Assembly (NCBI GenBank): GCA_030611115.1
Contig: JAUWQK010000004.1
Span: forward strand, 1-16,623
Reading direction: 5' to 3'
Length of the DNA: 16,623 nt
Source of the DNA: Deltaproteobacteria bacterium
GTDB lineage: Bacteria; Desulfobacterota; Desulfobacteria; Desulfobacterales; ETH-SRB1
Each line of letters begins with the position of its first letter. Positions within the stretch are counted from its first letter, which is position 1. Positions 7,175 through 14,361 of this stretch are shown here, one piece after another. The translations under genes were made by a program, and so were the position numbers. The notes below the pieces were generated by a model. The model was given only the letters and a program-made list of their open reading frames with translations. It made no database searches and had not been told where the DNA came from.

Positions 7175-7482
7175 TAACTCAAGTTTCGCACCCCCTCTAT
7201 GCAACAAAAGCTTTAAGGGCCAGGTATTAGATAGTTTTTTTAAAAGAGCAAAATAATATGATTGATATTCTAAACCACTATACCTTGGGATTTGACCAGG
7301 ACAGGCACATAGAAGGTTTTTCACCAGGGATAAAATGCCGTGCATGTCTCGCTCCTTACAAACTGAGTGGGTATGGTGCCGTTGCCAAAACCAGAGTGAA
7401 CATATTTTGCTTTTTAAAAAAACTACCTAACACCTGCCCCTTAAAGCTTTTGTTGCATAGAAGGGGTGCGAAACTTGAGTTA
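7175..7482. mobile_element. MITE-like element with ~80-bp terminal inverted repeats
   Basis: Left arm 7175-7255 and right arm 7403-7482 are reverse complements with only about four substitutions and one small indel over 80 bp. Both begin TAACTCAAGTTTCGCACCCC-like at the outer end. The 147-bp centre (7256-7402) is not repeated and encodes no recognisable protein. No transposase is present, so a non-autonomous element or a solo pair of IS ends is the best description. The outer TA on each side could be a TA target duplication, but a 2-bp match proves little. The element fills nearly the whole gap between pabBC (7163) and copZ (7544), so both genes take their upstream DNA from its ends. Confidence 0.7.
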
Positions 7483-7543
7483 GTTATACGTCGACGACTG
7501 ATAACGCAGTGAAATTATCTGAAAGTCTATAGGAGGTGTACTA

Positions 7544-7747
7544 ATGGAAAAGCAGACATTCTCGATTCCAAATATTTCATGTGCTCATTGTGTCATGTCC
7601 ATAAAAAACGAATTAAGTGAATTGGAAGGCGTTAATATGGTAGAAGGAAACGCCGATGAAAAAAACATTACTGTCGAATGGGAGCTCCCTGCAACGCTGC
7701 AAAAAATTAAAGATACTTTAAAAAAAATCAACTATCCTGCAGCATAA
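7544..7747 (+). CDS. copZ: CopZ-like heavy-metal-associated (HMA) copper chaperone
   Basis: This 67-residue protein is a single HMA domain with the metal-binding pair Cys13-x-x-Cys16 in NISCAHC. The usual GMTCxxC is altered to NISC, but both cysteines are kept. A strong AGGAGGTG ribosome site (7531-7538) precedes the ATG. It lies 46 bp upstream of copA on the same strand and probably delivers Cu(I) to it in the cytoplasm. The gene is too small to separate a copper chaperone from a mercury-type one by sequence alone; the copA neighbour favours copper. Confidence 0.85.
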   Translation: MEKQTFSIPNISCAHCVMSIKNELSELEGVNMVEGNADEKNITVEWELPATLQKIKDTLKKINYPAA

Positions 7748-7764
7748 GAACTGAGGTAACAGTT

Positions 7765-7779
7765 CAGGCACAAGGCCTG
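7765..7779 (+). promoter_or_regulatory. Small hairpin next to the copA ribosome site
   Basis: CAGGC, five bases, GCCTG, ending one base before the AAGGAG at 7781-7786. It lies in the copZ-copA spacer and might set the translation of copA relative to copZ. It is short and could be chance. Confidence 0.3.
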
Positions 7780-7793
7780 TAAGGAGAATATTT

Positions 7794-10241
7794 ATGGCCG
7801 AACAAAAAATCACTATACCGATTAGCGGGATGACGTGCGCCAACTGCGCCATGAATATTGAAAGAGGTGTTAAAAAACTTAAGGGCGTTAAAAATGCAAA
7901 CGTCAATTTTGCTTCTGAACAGGCAGTAGTTTCGTTTGATCCTGAACAGCTTAACGGCAGAGACATAGTAAGAAAAATTCAAGGCTCAGGTTACAGGGTT
8001 ACGACAATAAAAGTCGAAATACCTGTTACAGGGATGACATGTAAAAACTGCGCCATGAATATCGAAAGAGTTATCAATGCAAAGGTCCCGGGAATCATTA
8101 ATGCTTCAGTAAATTTTGCCTCTGAGCGGGCATTTATTGAATATGTTCCTTCTATTGCAAGCATAAATGATATAATATCCGCCATAAATAAAGCCGGTTA
8201 CGGCGCAATACATCCGGACGACCTGATAGACGCAGAAGATGCAGAGCAAGCTGCCAGAAAAATCGAAATTAAGAAACAGACGCGCAAGTTCGCTGTCGGC
8301 GTTTTGTTTGCCTTGCCGCTCTTTATGCTAAGCATGGGAAGGGATTTCAATCTAATTGGAATGTGGAGCCATAACGCCTGGGTCAACTGGCTCTTCCTGT
8401 CTTTAGCCACACCTGTACAATTTTATACTGGATGGGATTTTTATACTGGAGCGTTCAAAAGTCTTAAAAACCGAAGCGCAAACATGGATGTACTTGTTGC
8501 TATGGGCTCATCGGTTGCCTATTTTTATTCTTTTTCAATTTTAATCTTTCATTCCCTGGGCGGTCATGTCTATTTTGAAACATCTGCAGTTATCATTACC
8601 CTCATCAAACTGGGCAAAATGCTCGAGTCCCGAACCAAGGGCAGAACCGGCGGAGCTATCCGCAAACTAATCGGCCTCCAGCCAAAAACAGCTACAATCA
8701 TAGAAAAAGGGGTGGAAAAAGAGGTACCCTTAAGCCGGGTAAAAAAGGATGACACAGTTATTATTCGCCCTGGAGAAAAAATCCCGGTTGATGGAATTGT
8801 GATCGAAGGAAAATCAGCGGTAGATGAATCAATGCTCAGCGGCGAACCATTGCCTGTTGACAAGAAGGCAGGTGACCAAGTCGTAGCTGGATCAATTAAT
8901 AAAGAAGGGCTGTTAAAATTCAAGGCAACCCGCGTCGGCAAGGAAACCGCTCTCGCCCAAATTATAAAACTGGTTCAAGAAGCACAGGGCAGCAAGGCAC
9001 CCATACAGGCTCTCGCTGACCGGATAGCGGCAATATTTGTTCCGTTGGTAATAGGTATAGCATTATTCACCTTTGTATTATGGTGGGGAATTACAGGAGA
9101 GTTTGTCAGCGCCATAATCAGGCTTGTGGCTGTCCTTGTAATAGCCTGCCCATGCGCCCTGGGGCTTGCAACGCCAACCGCTATAATGGCAGGCACAGGT
9201 AAAGGGGCTGAAAGGGGAGTTCTGTTTAAAAACAGCGAAGCACTGGAAATGGCAACCAAACTCAATACTATTGTGCTGGACAAAACCGGAACTATTACAA
9301 TGGGAAAACCCGCTGTGGTTGATATTGTCCCCTTTCATCCTAACTGTGAGACCGTTGACAACCTGCTGAAATTAGGAGCCTCTGTTGAAAAAGGATCAGA
9401 ACACCCGCTTGGAAAAGCTATAGTAAATGAAGCGGAAAAAAGAGGTATTAAGCTACTGGAACCCGAAGATTTTAAAGCCTCGGGCGGTCTTGGCGTTGAG
9501 GCAAAGATAAATGGTATCCCTGTGTTATTAGGAAAACCTAAATGGCTCCGGGAAATGGGAATCAATATTGATAAAGCCGAAGATAAGGTAGATCTCCTTC
9601 AATCTGAAGGTAAAACCGTAATGGTGCTCATACGGAACAATGAGTTGTGCGGCTTAATTGCGGTATCTGATACCCTGAAGCCGGAATCAAAAAAAGCGAT
9701 CAGCCGGCTTCACAGTCAAAATCTTTCTATAGTAATGCTCACCGGTGACAATCTTCAAACAGCACAAGCAATTGCTTCTGAAGTTAATATTGATAAAATT
9801 TTTGCAGAAGTGCTTCCAAAAGAAAAATCATTGAAAATAAAAGAGCTGCAAAAGAAAAACAATAAAGTAGGTATGGTGGGAGACGGTATAAATGATGCAC
9901 CTGCCCTTGCTCAGGCGGACGTGGGATTAGCGATAGGAACAGGCACTGATGTAGCAATTGAAACAGCCGATATAATTCTTTCAAGCGGCAGTTTGAACGG
10001 TGTTCCCAAGGCTATCAGTATCAGCAAAGCAACCATGAATACAGTAAAACAGAATCTCTTTTTTGCTTTTTTTTACAACGCAATCCTGATTCCGGTTGCC
10101 GCAGGGATTCTCCAGCCTTTTGATATATTTCCAAACTTCTTGAGACAATTGCATCCTATACTCGCAGCCATGGCTATGGCACTAAGCAGTATTTCCGTCG
10201 TAACAAACAGCCTGCGCCTTTATAATGCGAAAATTGACTAA
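7794..10241 (+). CDS. copA: Cu(I)-exporting P1B-type ATPase CopA
   Basis: The 815-residue ATPase has two N-terminal HMA domains (GMTCANC at 12-18 and GMTCKNC at 80-86) and the transmembrane metal site CPC at 452-454. DKTGT at 496-500 carries the phosphorylated Asp496, EHPLG at 536-540 is the P1B His-Pro motif, and [10 protein letters not shown] at 696-705 is the hinge motif. The last helices carry YN at 761-762 and an M-A-x-S-S motif near 795-799. This combination marks the P1B-1 copper subgroup, which exports Cu(I) from the cytoplasm across the inner membrane. AAGGAG (7781-7786) is the ribosome site. It is co-directional with copZ. The heptad array E5 starts at the base after the stop codon. 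Confidence 0.96.
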   Translation: MAEQKITIPISGMTCANCAMNIERGVKKLKGVKNANVNFASEQAVVSFDPEQLNGRDIVRKIQGSGYRVTTIKVEIPVTGMTCKNCAMNIERVINAKVPGIINASVNFASERAFIEYVPSIASINDIISAINKAGYGAIHPDDLIDAEDAEQAARKIEIKKQTRKFAVGVLFALPLFMLSMGRDFNLIGMWSHNAWVNWLFLSLATPVQFYTGWDFYTGAFKSLKNRSANMDVLVAMGSSVAYFYSFSILIFHSLGGHVYFETSAVIITLIKLGKMLESRTKGRTGGAIRKLIGLQPKTATIIEKGVEKEVPLSRVKKDDTVIIRPGEKIPVDGIVIEGKSAVDESMLSGEPLPVDKKAGDQVVAGSINKEGLLKFKATRVGKETALAQIIKLVQEAQGSKAPIQALADRIAAIFVPLVIGIALFTFVLWWGITGEFVSAIIRLVAVLVIACPCALGLATPTAIMAGTGKGAERGVLFKNSEALEMATKLNTIVLDKTGTITMGKPAVVDIVPFHPNCETVDNLLKLGASVEKGSEHPLGKAIVNEAEKRGIKLLEPEDFKASGGLGVEAKINGIPVLLGKPKWLREMGINIDKAEDKVDLLQSEGKTVMVLIRNNELCGLIAVSDTLKPESKKAISRLHSQNLSIVMLTGDNLQTAQAIASEVNIDKIFAEVLPKEKSLKIKELQKKNNKVGMVGDGINDAPALAQADVGLAIGTGTDVAIETADIILSSGSLNGVPKAISISKATMNTVKQNLFFAFFYNAILIPVAAGILQPFDIFPNFLRQLHPILAAMAMALSSISVVTNSLRLYNAKID

Positions 10242-10400
10242 GCAGTTAGCTTTTAGCAATTAGCCTTTAGCTTTGTTTTTTAGCAGTTAGCTTTTAGCAG
10301 TTAGCCTTTAGCTAAGAGCTAACCGCTAATGGCTAATAGCTTTAATTAAACAGATAACACATTCAGCTAAGAGCTAACAGCTAATGGCTAATAGCTTTTT
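10242..10400. repeat. Heptad element E5: duplicated, inverted arrays between copA and parA
   Basis: Forward units of the form GCNNTTA (GCAGTTA, GCTTTTA, GCCTTTA) fill 10242-10311. Reverse-type units GCTAANN fill 10311-10340 and 10366-10395. Two internal duplications stand out. A 32-bp block at 10241-10272 recurs at 10282-10313 with one mismatch; a 34-bp block at 10310-10343 recurs at 10365-10398 with one mismatch. The forward and reverse halves are complementary, so the whole gap can fold, with a T run at 10396-10400. It lies between convergent genes and could act as a terminator on both strands. Confidence 0.88.
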
Positions 10401-10432
10401 CACAAATCTTCACATCGGTAAATAAGCTGAAA

Positions 10433-11215
10433 CTAATTGCGTGTAAGCAATTCTTTTGCAAGTTCAATATAATCAGATGATCCATAGCTGCTTTTTCTGT
10501 AAAAAACTACAGGCTTGCCGGCATCAGCGCTATCTGCAATAGTAGTGTTTATTCTGATAACCGTATCAAAAAGCAAATCCGAGCATCTGTCATCATTTTT
10601 AAGCCTGTCCATTATTCTCTGGCTGACCCTGGTTCTCCTGTCAAAAAAAGTCGGCACAACCCCTGTAATGTTAATATCAGGATTAATTTCTTCCTTTATT
10701 GCAAAAATAGTATCAAAAAGCTCATCAAGGGCGGAATATGCGTAAGGTTGTGTCTGGCACGGAACAAGGACTTCTTTTGCAAAGGTCAGCACGTTAACGG
10801 TAAGAAGCGAAAGACTTGGAGGTGTATCAAGAATTATAAAATCATAATCCCTGCTAATGCTTTCAAGCGCTTCTTTCAACATGTTTTCCCTTCCGGCCAC
10901 ATCTACAAGTTCAATTTCCGCACCTGCAAGATCAACATGAGAAGGAATTAAATCAAGCCCTTTCCATTTTGTATTTAAAATAGCATCAGATGCGTTATCG
11001 GACTTATCTTTAATGATGTCATATGTAGTCATCATTTCTTCAGTAACATCAACGCCAAGCCCTTTAGTCGCATTAAACTGCGGATCCATATCAACGATAA
11101 GAACTTTTTTTCCTTCAAGGGAAAGAGCTGCTCCAAGATTTATAACCATTACCGTTTTTCCTACTCCTCCCTTTTCGTTTGCCACAGCAATAATTCTGGT
11201 ATTATTAGCTCCCAT
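10433..11215 (-). CDS. ParA/Soj-type partition ATPase (orphan)
   Basis: The 260-residue protein has the deviant Walker A motif KGGVGKT at 15-21 with the signature Lys15, DMDPQ at 42-46 and a Walker B LDTPP with Asp130. This places it in the ParA/MinD family of ATPases that position DNA or protein cargo. I chose the ATG at 11213-11215 because AGGAGG (11223-11228 on the complement) lies 7 bp upstream; the frame stays open further upstream but that stretch is not family-like. No ParB, parS-like cluster or replication gene is adjacent, so it is an orphan whose cargo cannot be read from context. It faces copA across element E5. Confidence 0.9.
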   Translation of the reverse strand: MGANNTRIIAVANEKGGVGKTVMVINLGAALSLEGKKVLIVDMDPQFNATKGLGVDVTEEMMTTYDIIKDKSDNASDAILNTKWKGLDLIPSHVDLAGAEIELVDVAGRENMLKEALESISRDYDFIILDTPPSLSLLTVNVLTFAKEVLVPCQTQPYAYSALDELFDTIFAIKEEINPDINITGVVPTFFDRRTRVSQRIMDRLKNDDRCSDLLFDTVIRINTTIADSADAGKPVVFYRKSSYGSSDYIELAKELLTRN

Positions 11216-11256
11216 CTTAAAAACCTCCTGTTTAGATTTTAGGCAGCCTTTCACGG

Positions 11257-11291
11257 CTTGAAACTTGAAATTGGAAAGTAGAAATTTGGGA
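11257..11291. repeat. Heptad array, element E6 left arm (upstream of parA)
   Basis: TTGAAAC, TTGAAAT, TGGAAAG, TAGAAAT and TTGGGAA follow each other in exact 7-bp register. The inverted partner is at 11432-11459. Confidence 0.82.
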
Positions 11292-11431
11292 AAGATGAAA
11301 GATTCAGAACACCGTGGGCTATCAAATAATATGACCATCTGACAGCATAGCTGCAAATATAAAAGCAATAGTTGAAAAACTCGGCCCAAAATTGAATACG
11401 TTCATCAACAGTACAAAAGCATGAAGGCCAA
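11292..11431. other. E6 spacer; no convincing gene
   Basis: About 140 bp between the two E6 arms. On the minus strand one frame gives about 35 mostly hydrophobic residues (including FNFGPSFSTIAFIFAAML) without a start codon and ending in a stop. I do not recognise it, and it may be a fragment carried by the repeat element. No promoter for parA is clear here. Confidence 0.35.
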
Positions 11432-11459
11432 ATTTCCAATTTCTAATTTCTAATTTCAA
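11432..11459. repeat. Heptad array, element E6 right arm
   Basis: ATTTCCA, ATTTCTA, ATTTCTA, ATTTCAA in exact register, the reverse complement of the TTGAAAT/TAGAAAT units at 11257-11291. Confidence 0.85.
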
Positions 11460-11497
11460 CGTTCCGTGAACGCTTACAATTTTTTGAAACTTTTATT

Positions 11498-11669
11498 GTA
11501 ACTACTCACGTAGTCAGGCTGAAGCTGTTTAGACTGAAGGCTGAAGGGGTCAGAAGAGCACGATTGCCGTACTTTGGCGGAAATATCTGATTCTTGCACC
11601 AAACATGGCTTTAAAATGCATTTTTTCCTAACAGTCTTCAGTCTTCAGCCTATCCACCTGAGTAGTTAC
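11498..11669. repeat. Heptad element E7 with conserved ends
   Basis: The two ends are exact reverse complements: GTAACTACTCA (11498-11508) and TGAGTAGTTAC (11659-11669). Inside each end is an array: GGCTGAA and GACTGAA on the left (11517-11523, 11532-11545), and CAGTCTT, CAGTCTT, CAGCCTA on the right (11632-11652). About 85 bp of unrelated sequence lies between. TTTATT flanks the left end directly, and the right end after one extra base, a possible but weak target duplication in AT-rich DNA. Confidence 0.75.
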
Positions 11670-11677
11670 CTTTATTT

Positions 11678-11690
11678 AACATAATATGTT
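11678..11690. promoter_or_regulatory. Perfect palindrome next to the small-protein promoter
   Basis: AACATA, A, TATGTT: 6-bp arms around one base, overlapping the start of the -35 hexamer at 11689. The position suits a repressor or activator site for the downstream small gene. AT-rich context lowers its weight. Confidence 0.4.
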
Positions 11691-11717
11691 GTAAAATTTA
11701 ATATTTTATGTTATAAA
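11689..11717 (+). promoter_or_regulatory. Predicted promoter of the small cysteine protein
   Basis: TTGTAA (11689-11694), exactly 17 bp, TATAAA (11712-11717), extended as TATAAAAT. Transcription would start near 11724, about 22 nt before the ATG, leaving room for the GGGGG ribosome site. Confidence 0.55.
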
Positions 11718-11745
11718 ATAAAAATATAAAGGGGGAAAAAGATAT

Positions 11746-11895
11746 ATGTCAGAAAAACATCCTGAATGTCCACTCTATAATCCATTAAATTGTAAAGAGT
11801 ATTACAATCCTAAACTCTGTGCATTTGTAAGGAAAGACAAAGTCTGTCTTAAAAAAAAGAAACCAAAACCAAAGCCAAAAAAAATAGATGGTTAA
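11746..11895 (+). CDS. Small four-cysteine protein with a basic tail (49 aa)
   Basis: No family is recognised. The 49 residues contain four regularly spaced cysteines (8, 16, 25, 34; spacings 7, 8 and 8) in an N-terminal part with PECPLYNPLNCKEY. A lysine-proline tail (KKKKPKPKPKK, 36-46) follows. Such a layout could bind zinc or an iron-sulfur centre, with the basic tail touching nucleic acid, but that is inference. Support for a real gene comes from a predicted promoter with 17-bp spacing (11689-11717), a GGGGG ribosome site (11731-11735) about 10 bp before the ATG, and a non-random cysteine pattern. It is flanked by element E7 upstream and by the 3' end of the opposite yqgE downstream. Confidence 0.68.
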   Translation: MSEKHPECPLYNPLNCKEYYNPKLCAFVRKDKVCLKKKKPKPKPKKIDG

Positions 11896-11897
11896 GG

Positions 11898-11917
11898 TGT
11901 TTACTGTGAACCGTCAC
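11898..11917. repeat. Remnant heptad array E8 between the small gene and yqgE
   Basis: GTTTACT, GTGAACC and GTCACTT in register, the same word type as E1 and E4. It fills most of the 41-bp gap between the two convergent genes. Confidence 0.5.
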
Positions 11918-11936
11918 TTTATAGACTTTCAGATAA

Positions 11937-12506
11937 TCAGGCATGGCCTGCGGTGTCTGATAGAAGAAACGGATCTATACCCATCTTTCTTACCGTCTCA
12001 TTCCACCTTGCATCAACCGGAATATCAAAAACAACATCTTCAAAAACAGGGCATGTAAGCCATGTATTATTCTTAATCTCTGATTCAAGTTGTCCCGGCC
12101 CCCAGCCGGCACATCCCAAAGAAATTATATACGACTCAGGCCCCCTGCCCATAGCTATTGCGTCTAAAATATCTCTGGTGTTACTCATAGCGAGATAAGG
12201 AGTAACCATAAGGCAGCCCTCCCATTCAAAGGGATGGCCATGCAGCACAAATATTTCGCCTATATGGACAGGCCCGCCCAAATGAATTTTTATATTCTCT
12301 GCTCCAGATATATAATCCATTTTAAGCTCATCAAAAATCATTTTTCCGGAGAGACCGGAATGAACCCGGTTCACAACAATGCCTACAGCTCCATCAGAAT
12401 TATGCTCTGAAATACAAGTTACAGTCTGAAAAAAATTCGGATCATTAAGGGCCGGCATTGCTATTATAAACTGTCCTTTAAAGTAAGACAGATCTTTATT
12501 TTCCAT
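11937..12506 (-). CDS. YqgE/AlgH family protein (DUF179)
   Basis: This 189-residue protein fits the YqgE/AlgH family in length and motifs: KGQFIIAMPAL near the start, VGIVVNR at 42-48, HLGGPVHIGEIFVLH in the middle and a GCAGWGPGQLESEI segment. Members are cytoplasmic proteins whose biochemical role is not established; AlgH was first linked to alginate regulation in Pseudomonas. GAGGA precedes the ATG (12504-12506) on the minus strand. Array E9 (TTGTTGA units) begins about 16 bp upstream of the start, in the leader. The gene is monocistronic here and diverges from the glycerate kinase gene. Confidence 0.93.
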   Translation of the reverse strand: MENKDLSYFKGQFIIAMPALNDPNFFQTVTCISEHNSDGAVGIVVNRVHSGLSGKMIFDELKMDYISGAENIKIHLGGPVHIGEIFVLHGHPFEWEGCLMVTPYLAMSNTRDILDAIAMGRGPESYIISLGCAGWGPGQLESEIKNNTWLTCPVFEDVVFDIPVDARWNETVRKMGIDPFLLSDTAGHA

Positions 12507-12522
12507 GGTTCCTCACAAGAAA

Positions 12523-12550
12523 TTGTTGATTGTTGATTGTCGATTGATGA
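12523..12550. repeat. Heptad array E9 (yqgE leader)
   Basis: TTGTTGA, TTGTTGA, TTGTCGA, TTGATGA in exact register. No inverted partner is seen in the gap. The bases between E9 and E10 (12551-12672) are AT-rich with no gene. Confidence 0.88.
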
Positions 12551-12672
12551 TTGGCCGGAGTTAGAACCAGGTCAGCAAAAATATTAAGCGACTTAACAAT
12601 TTTCATTGAAAAACTTATATTTTCACTTTAGGTTAGCTGTTAAAATATGTCCATAACTTTATTCCTAAATTG

Positions 12673-12824
12673 AGCTTTTAGCAGTTAGCTTTTAGCAGTT
12701 AGCACAATAATTTCAATATATTGATAGATGTCAACATTTCACCCAATGTGTGAAAATCGAATCGCTGGTAACCACCTGAAATAATAAGAGCTAACAGCTA
12801 ATTGCTAAGAGCTAATCGCTTATC
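12673..12824. repeat. Heptad element E10 (leader of glycerate kinase)
   Basis: The left arm at 12673-12703 repeats GCTTTTA and GCAGTTA twice; the right arm at 12786-12824 carries GCTAACA, GCTAATT, GCTAAGA and GCTAATC. The arms are complementary across an 82-bp spacer. The words are the same as in E5, 2.4 kb away. The spacer contains TTCACCCAATG (12738-12748) and AAAATCG (12753-12759), which recur in reverse complement and in the same relative order in the E4 spacer. Confidence 0.86.
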
Positions 12825-12839
12825 TTGGGTTATTATATC

Positions 12840-14183
12840 ATGAAAAAAGAATCAAACCACATTGCCGGAATGAGAAATGACGCTGTAAGCATCTTCCAAA
12901 AAGGTCTTCAGGCCGTTGAGCCAGGTACTGCCATAAAAAAATATTGCAGGCTTGAAAATAACCGCCTTTTTATTGGAGACAATGTTTACAATCTTTCAAT
13001 GTATAAAAACCTTTTTGTAATCGGCGCAGGAAAAGCGTCAGCACCTATGGCCGCAGCCATAGAAGACATTCTCGGGGAAAGAATAACAAAAGGAATTATT
13101 AATGTTAAATATAAATATGTGGCTCATCTTGACAGAATCAAATTAATAGAGGCTGGACATCCGGTTCCCGATGAAAACGGACAAAACGGCGCAAGCGCTA
13201 TCCTTGACCTTGCACATTCCGCAGAAAAGAATGATCTAATCTTATGCTTGATTTCAGGGGGAGGATCAGCGCTGCTTCCCCTTCCCTATAAAGGACTTAC
13301 ATTAAAGGATAAGCAGGAAACCATAAAAGAACTTCTTGCTTGCGGTACAAGTATTCATGAAATCAATGCAATACGAAAGCATACTTCCATGATAAAAGGT
13401 GGAAGGCTTGCGCTTGCCGCACATCCTGCCACACTTGTTTCGCTTATACTTTCAGATGTAGTTGGGGATGATCTTGATGTTATTTCATCAGGGCTCACAG
13501 TAGCGGATTCGACTACCTATTTAGACTGCATAAAAATTTTTGAGAAATACAATATAATAAAAAAACTGCCTGAAAACATTATAAACCATATCAAAGCCGG
13601 TGTTTCAGGGAAAGTGCCTGAATCTCCAAAAACCGGAGACCCTGTTTTTGAAAAAACATACAATCTTGTAATAGGAAGTAATATGGAAGCCATGTTGGCC
13701 GCAAAGCTGCACGCTGAAGGCCTGGGATACAAAACCATTGTGCTCTCTTCCATGATTGAAGGCGAAACAAGAGAGGTGGCGAAAGTTCATGGAGCAATAG
13801 CAAAAGAAATAATCAAAACCTGCAACCCCCTGCCCCCTCCGGCCTGTATACTTTCAGGCGGTGAGACAACAGTAACTTTAAAGGGAAAAGGTCTTGGCGG
13901 CAGAAATCAGGAATTTTCTCTTGCCGCAGCAATAAACATCGCAGGAACGGACAGCATTGTTGTTTTAAGCGGAGGCACAGACGGCACAGACGGGCCTACT
14001 GATGCTGCAGGAGCAATAGCTGATAACAATACGTTTAAAAAAGCCAAAGATATGGGAATAGATCCTTACTATTTTCTTGAAAACAACGATTCCTATCATT
14101 TTTTTAAAAAACTGGATGATCTGTTAATAACCGGCCCAACAAATACAAATGTCATGGACCTAAGGATATTGCTTTTAGCTTAA
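12840..14183 (+). CDS. Glycerate 2-kinase, GckA/MOFRL type
   Basis: The 447-residue protein matches the class II glycerate kinase family (N-terminal DUF4147 domain plus C-terminal MOFRL domain), which makes 2-phosphoglycerate from D-glycerate and ATP. Visible motifs are GAGKAS at 62-67 (Lys65), GHPVPDENG at 106-114, SGGGSALLP at 139-147, GGETTV at 340-345, GGRNQE at 353-358, the Gly/Asp/Thr-rich GGTDGTDGPTDAAGA at 378-392 and TGPTNTNV at 431-438. I chose the ATG at 12840; a TTG at 12825 would overlap the end of the heptad array, and an ATG at 12870 is also possible because no clear ribosome site exists at either ATG. It could serve serine-cycle, hydroxypyruvate or tartronate metabolism; no partner gene is adjacent to say which. 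Confidence 0.92.
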   Translation: MKKESNHIAGMRNDAVSIFQKGLQAVEPGTAIKKYCRLENNRLFIGDNVYNLSMYKNLFVIGAGKASAPMAAAIEDILGERITKGIINVKYKYVAHLDRIKLIEAGHPVPDENGQNGASAILDLAHSAEKNDLILCLISGGGSALLPLPYKGLTLKDKQETIKELLACGTSIHEINAIRKHTSMIKGGRLALAAHPATLVSLILSDVVGDDLDVISSGLTVADSTTYLDCIKIFEKYNIIKKLPENIINHIKAGVSGKVPESPKTGDPVFEKTYNLVIGSNMEAMLAAKLHAEGLGYKTIVLSSMIEGETREVAKVHGAIAKEIIKTCNPLPPPACILSGGETTVTLKGKGLGGRNQEFSLAAAINIAGTDSIVVLSGGTDGTDGPTDAAGAIADNNTFKKAKDMGIDPYYFLENNDSYHFFKKLDDLLITGPTNTNVMDLRILLLA

Positions 14184-14259
14184 TCTTATAACGATATATA
14201 ATAGCAAATTAGTTGAATAAGTTATTTAGTAACAATTTAGCCTTTTGAAAAAGAATCTG

Positions 14260-14275
14260 ACAGGATAACAGGATA
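14260..14275. repeat. Short tandem repeat ACAGGATA x2
   Basis: Two exact copies of an 8-bp unit followed by a decayed third (AACAAGAT). It lies in the 178-bp gap between the glycerate kinase and hicA (14184-14361), which otherwise holds only AT-rich DNA and the hicA promoter. Confidence 0.6.
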
Positions 14276-14323
14276 AACAAGATTTTCACTTCACCCCGAG
14301 CAACTGCTTTGGTAATTTTTCCA

Positions 14324-14356
14324 ATACTTGACATTAGTATCAATAATGATATTATT
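14324..14356 (+). promoter_or_regulatory. hicAB promoter with two palindromic operator candidates
   Basis: A perfect TTGACA (14328-14333), 16 bp, then TATTAT (14350-14355). Two inverted repeats overlap the hexamers: ATACT/AGTAT (14324-14328 and 14336-14340) around the -35, and AATAAT-GAT-ATTATT (14342-14356) over the -10. The C-terminal ribbon-helix-helix of HicB would be the natural ligand. Transcription is predicted to begin at about 14362, the first base of the hicA ATG. Confidence 0.62.
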
Positions 14357-14361
14357 TATTC

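Noticed and set aside
7475..7504. TTGAGT at the right end of the inverted element as an outward -35 for copZ
   Set aside because: No acceptable -10 lies 16-18 bp downstream, so I could not call a promoter.
7489..7505. CGTCGACG palindrome and GTTAT/ATAAC repeat upstream of copZ as a CueR-type operator
   Set aside because: The two are not concentric, and the arrangement does not match a MerR-family operator between spaced promoter hexamers.
7258..7512. Open frames running outward through each arm of the inverted element, ending in similar peptides
   Set aside because: The similarity of the two peptides is a by-product of the inverted repeat. Neither has a ribosome site or known motif.
10242..10400. 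CRISPR-like array
   Set aside because: Units are 7 bp without unique spacers, and no cas gene is present.
11251..11439. Minus-strand frame of 62 codons upstream of parA
   Set aside because: It begins and ends inside heptad arrays and has no ribosome site. It is more likely an accident of the repeat.
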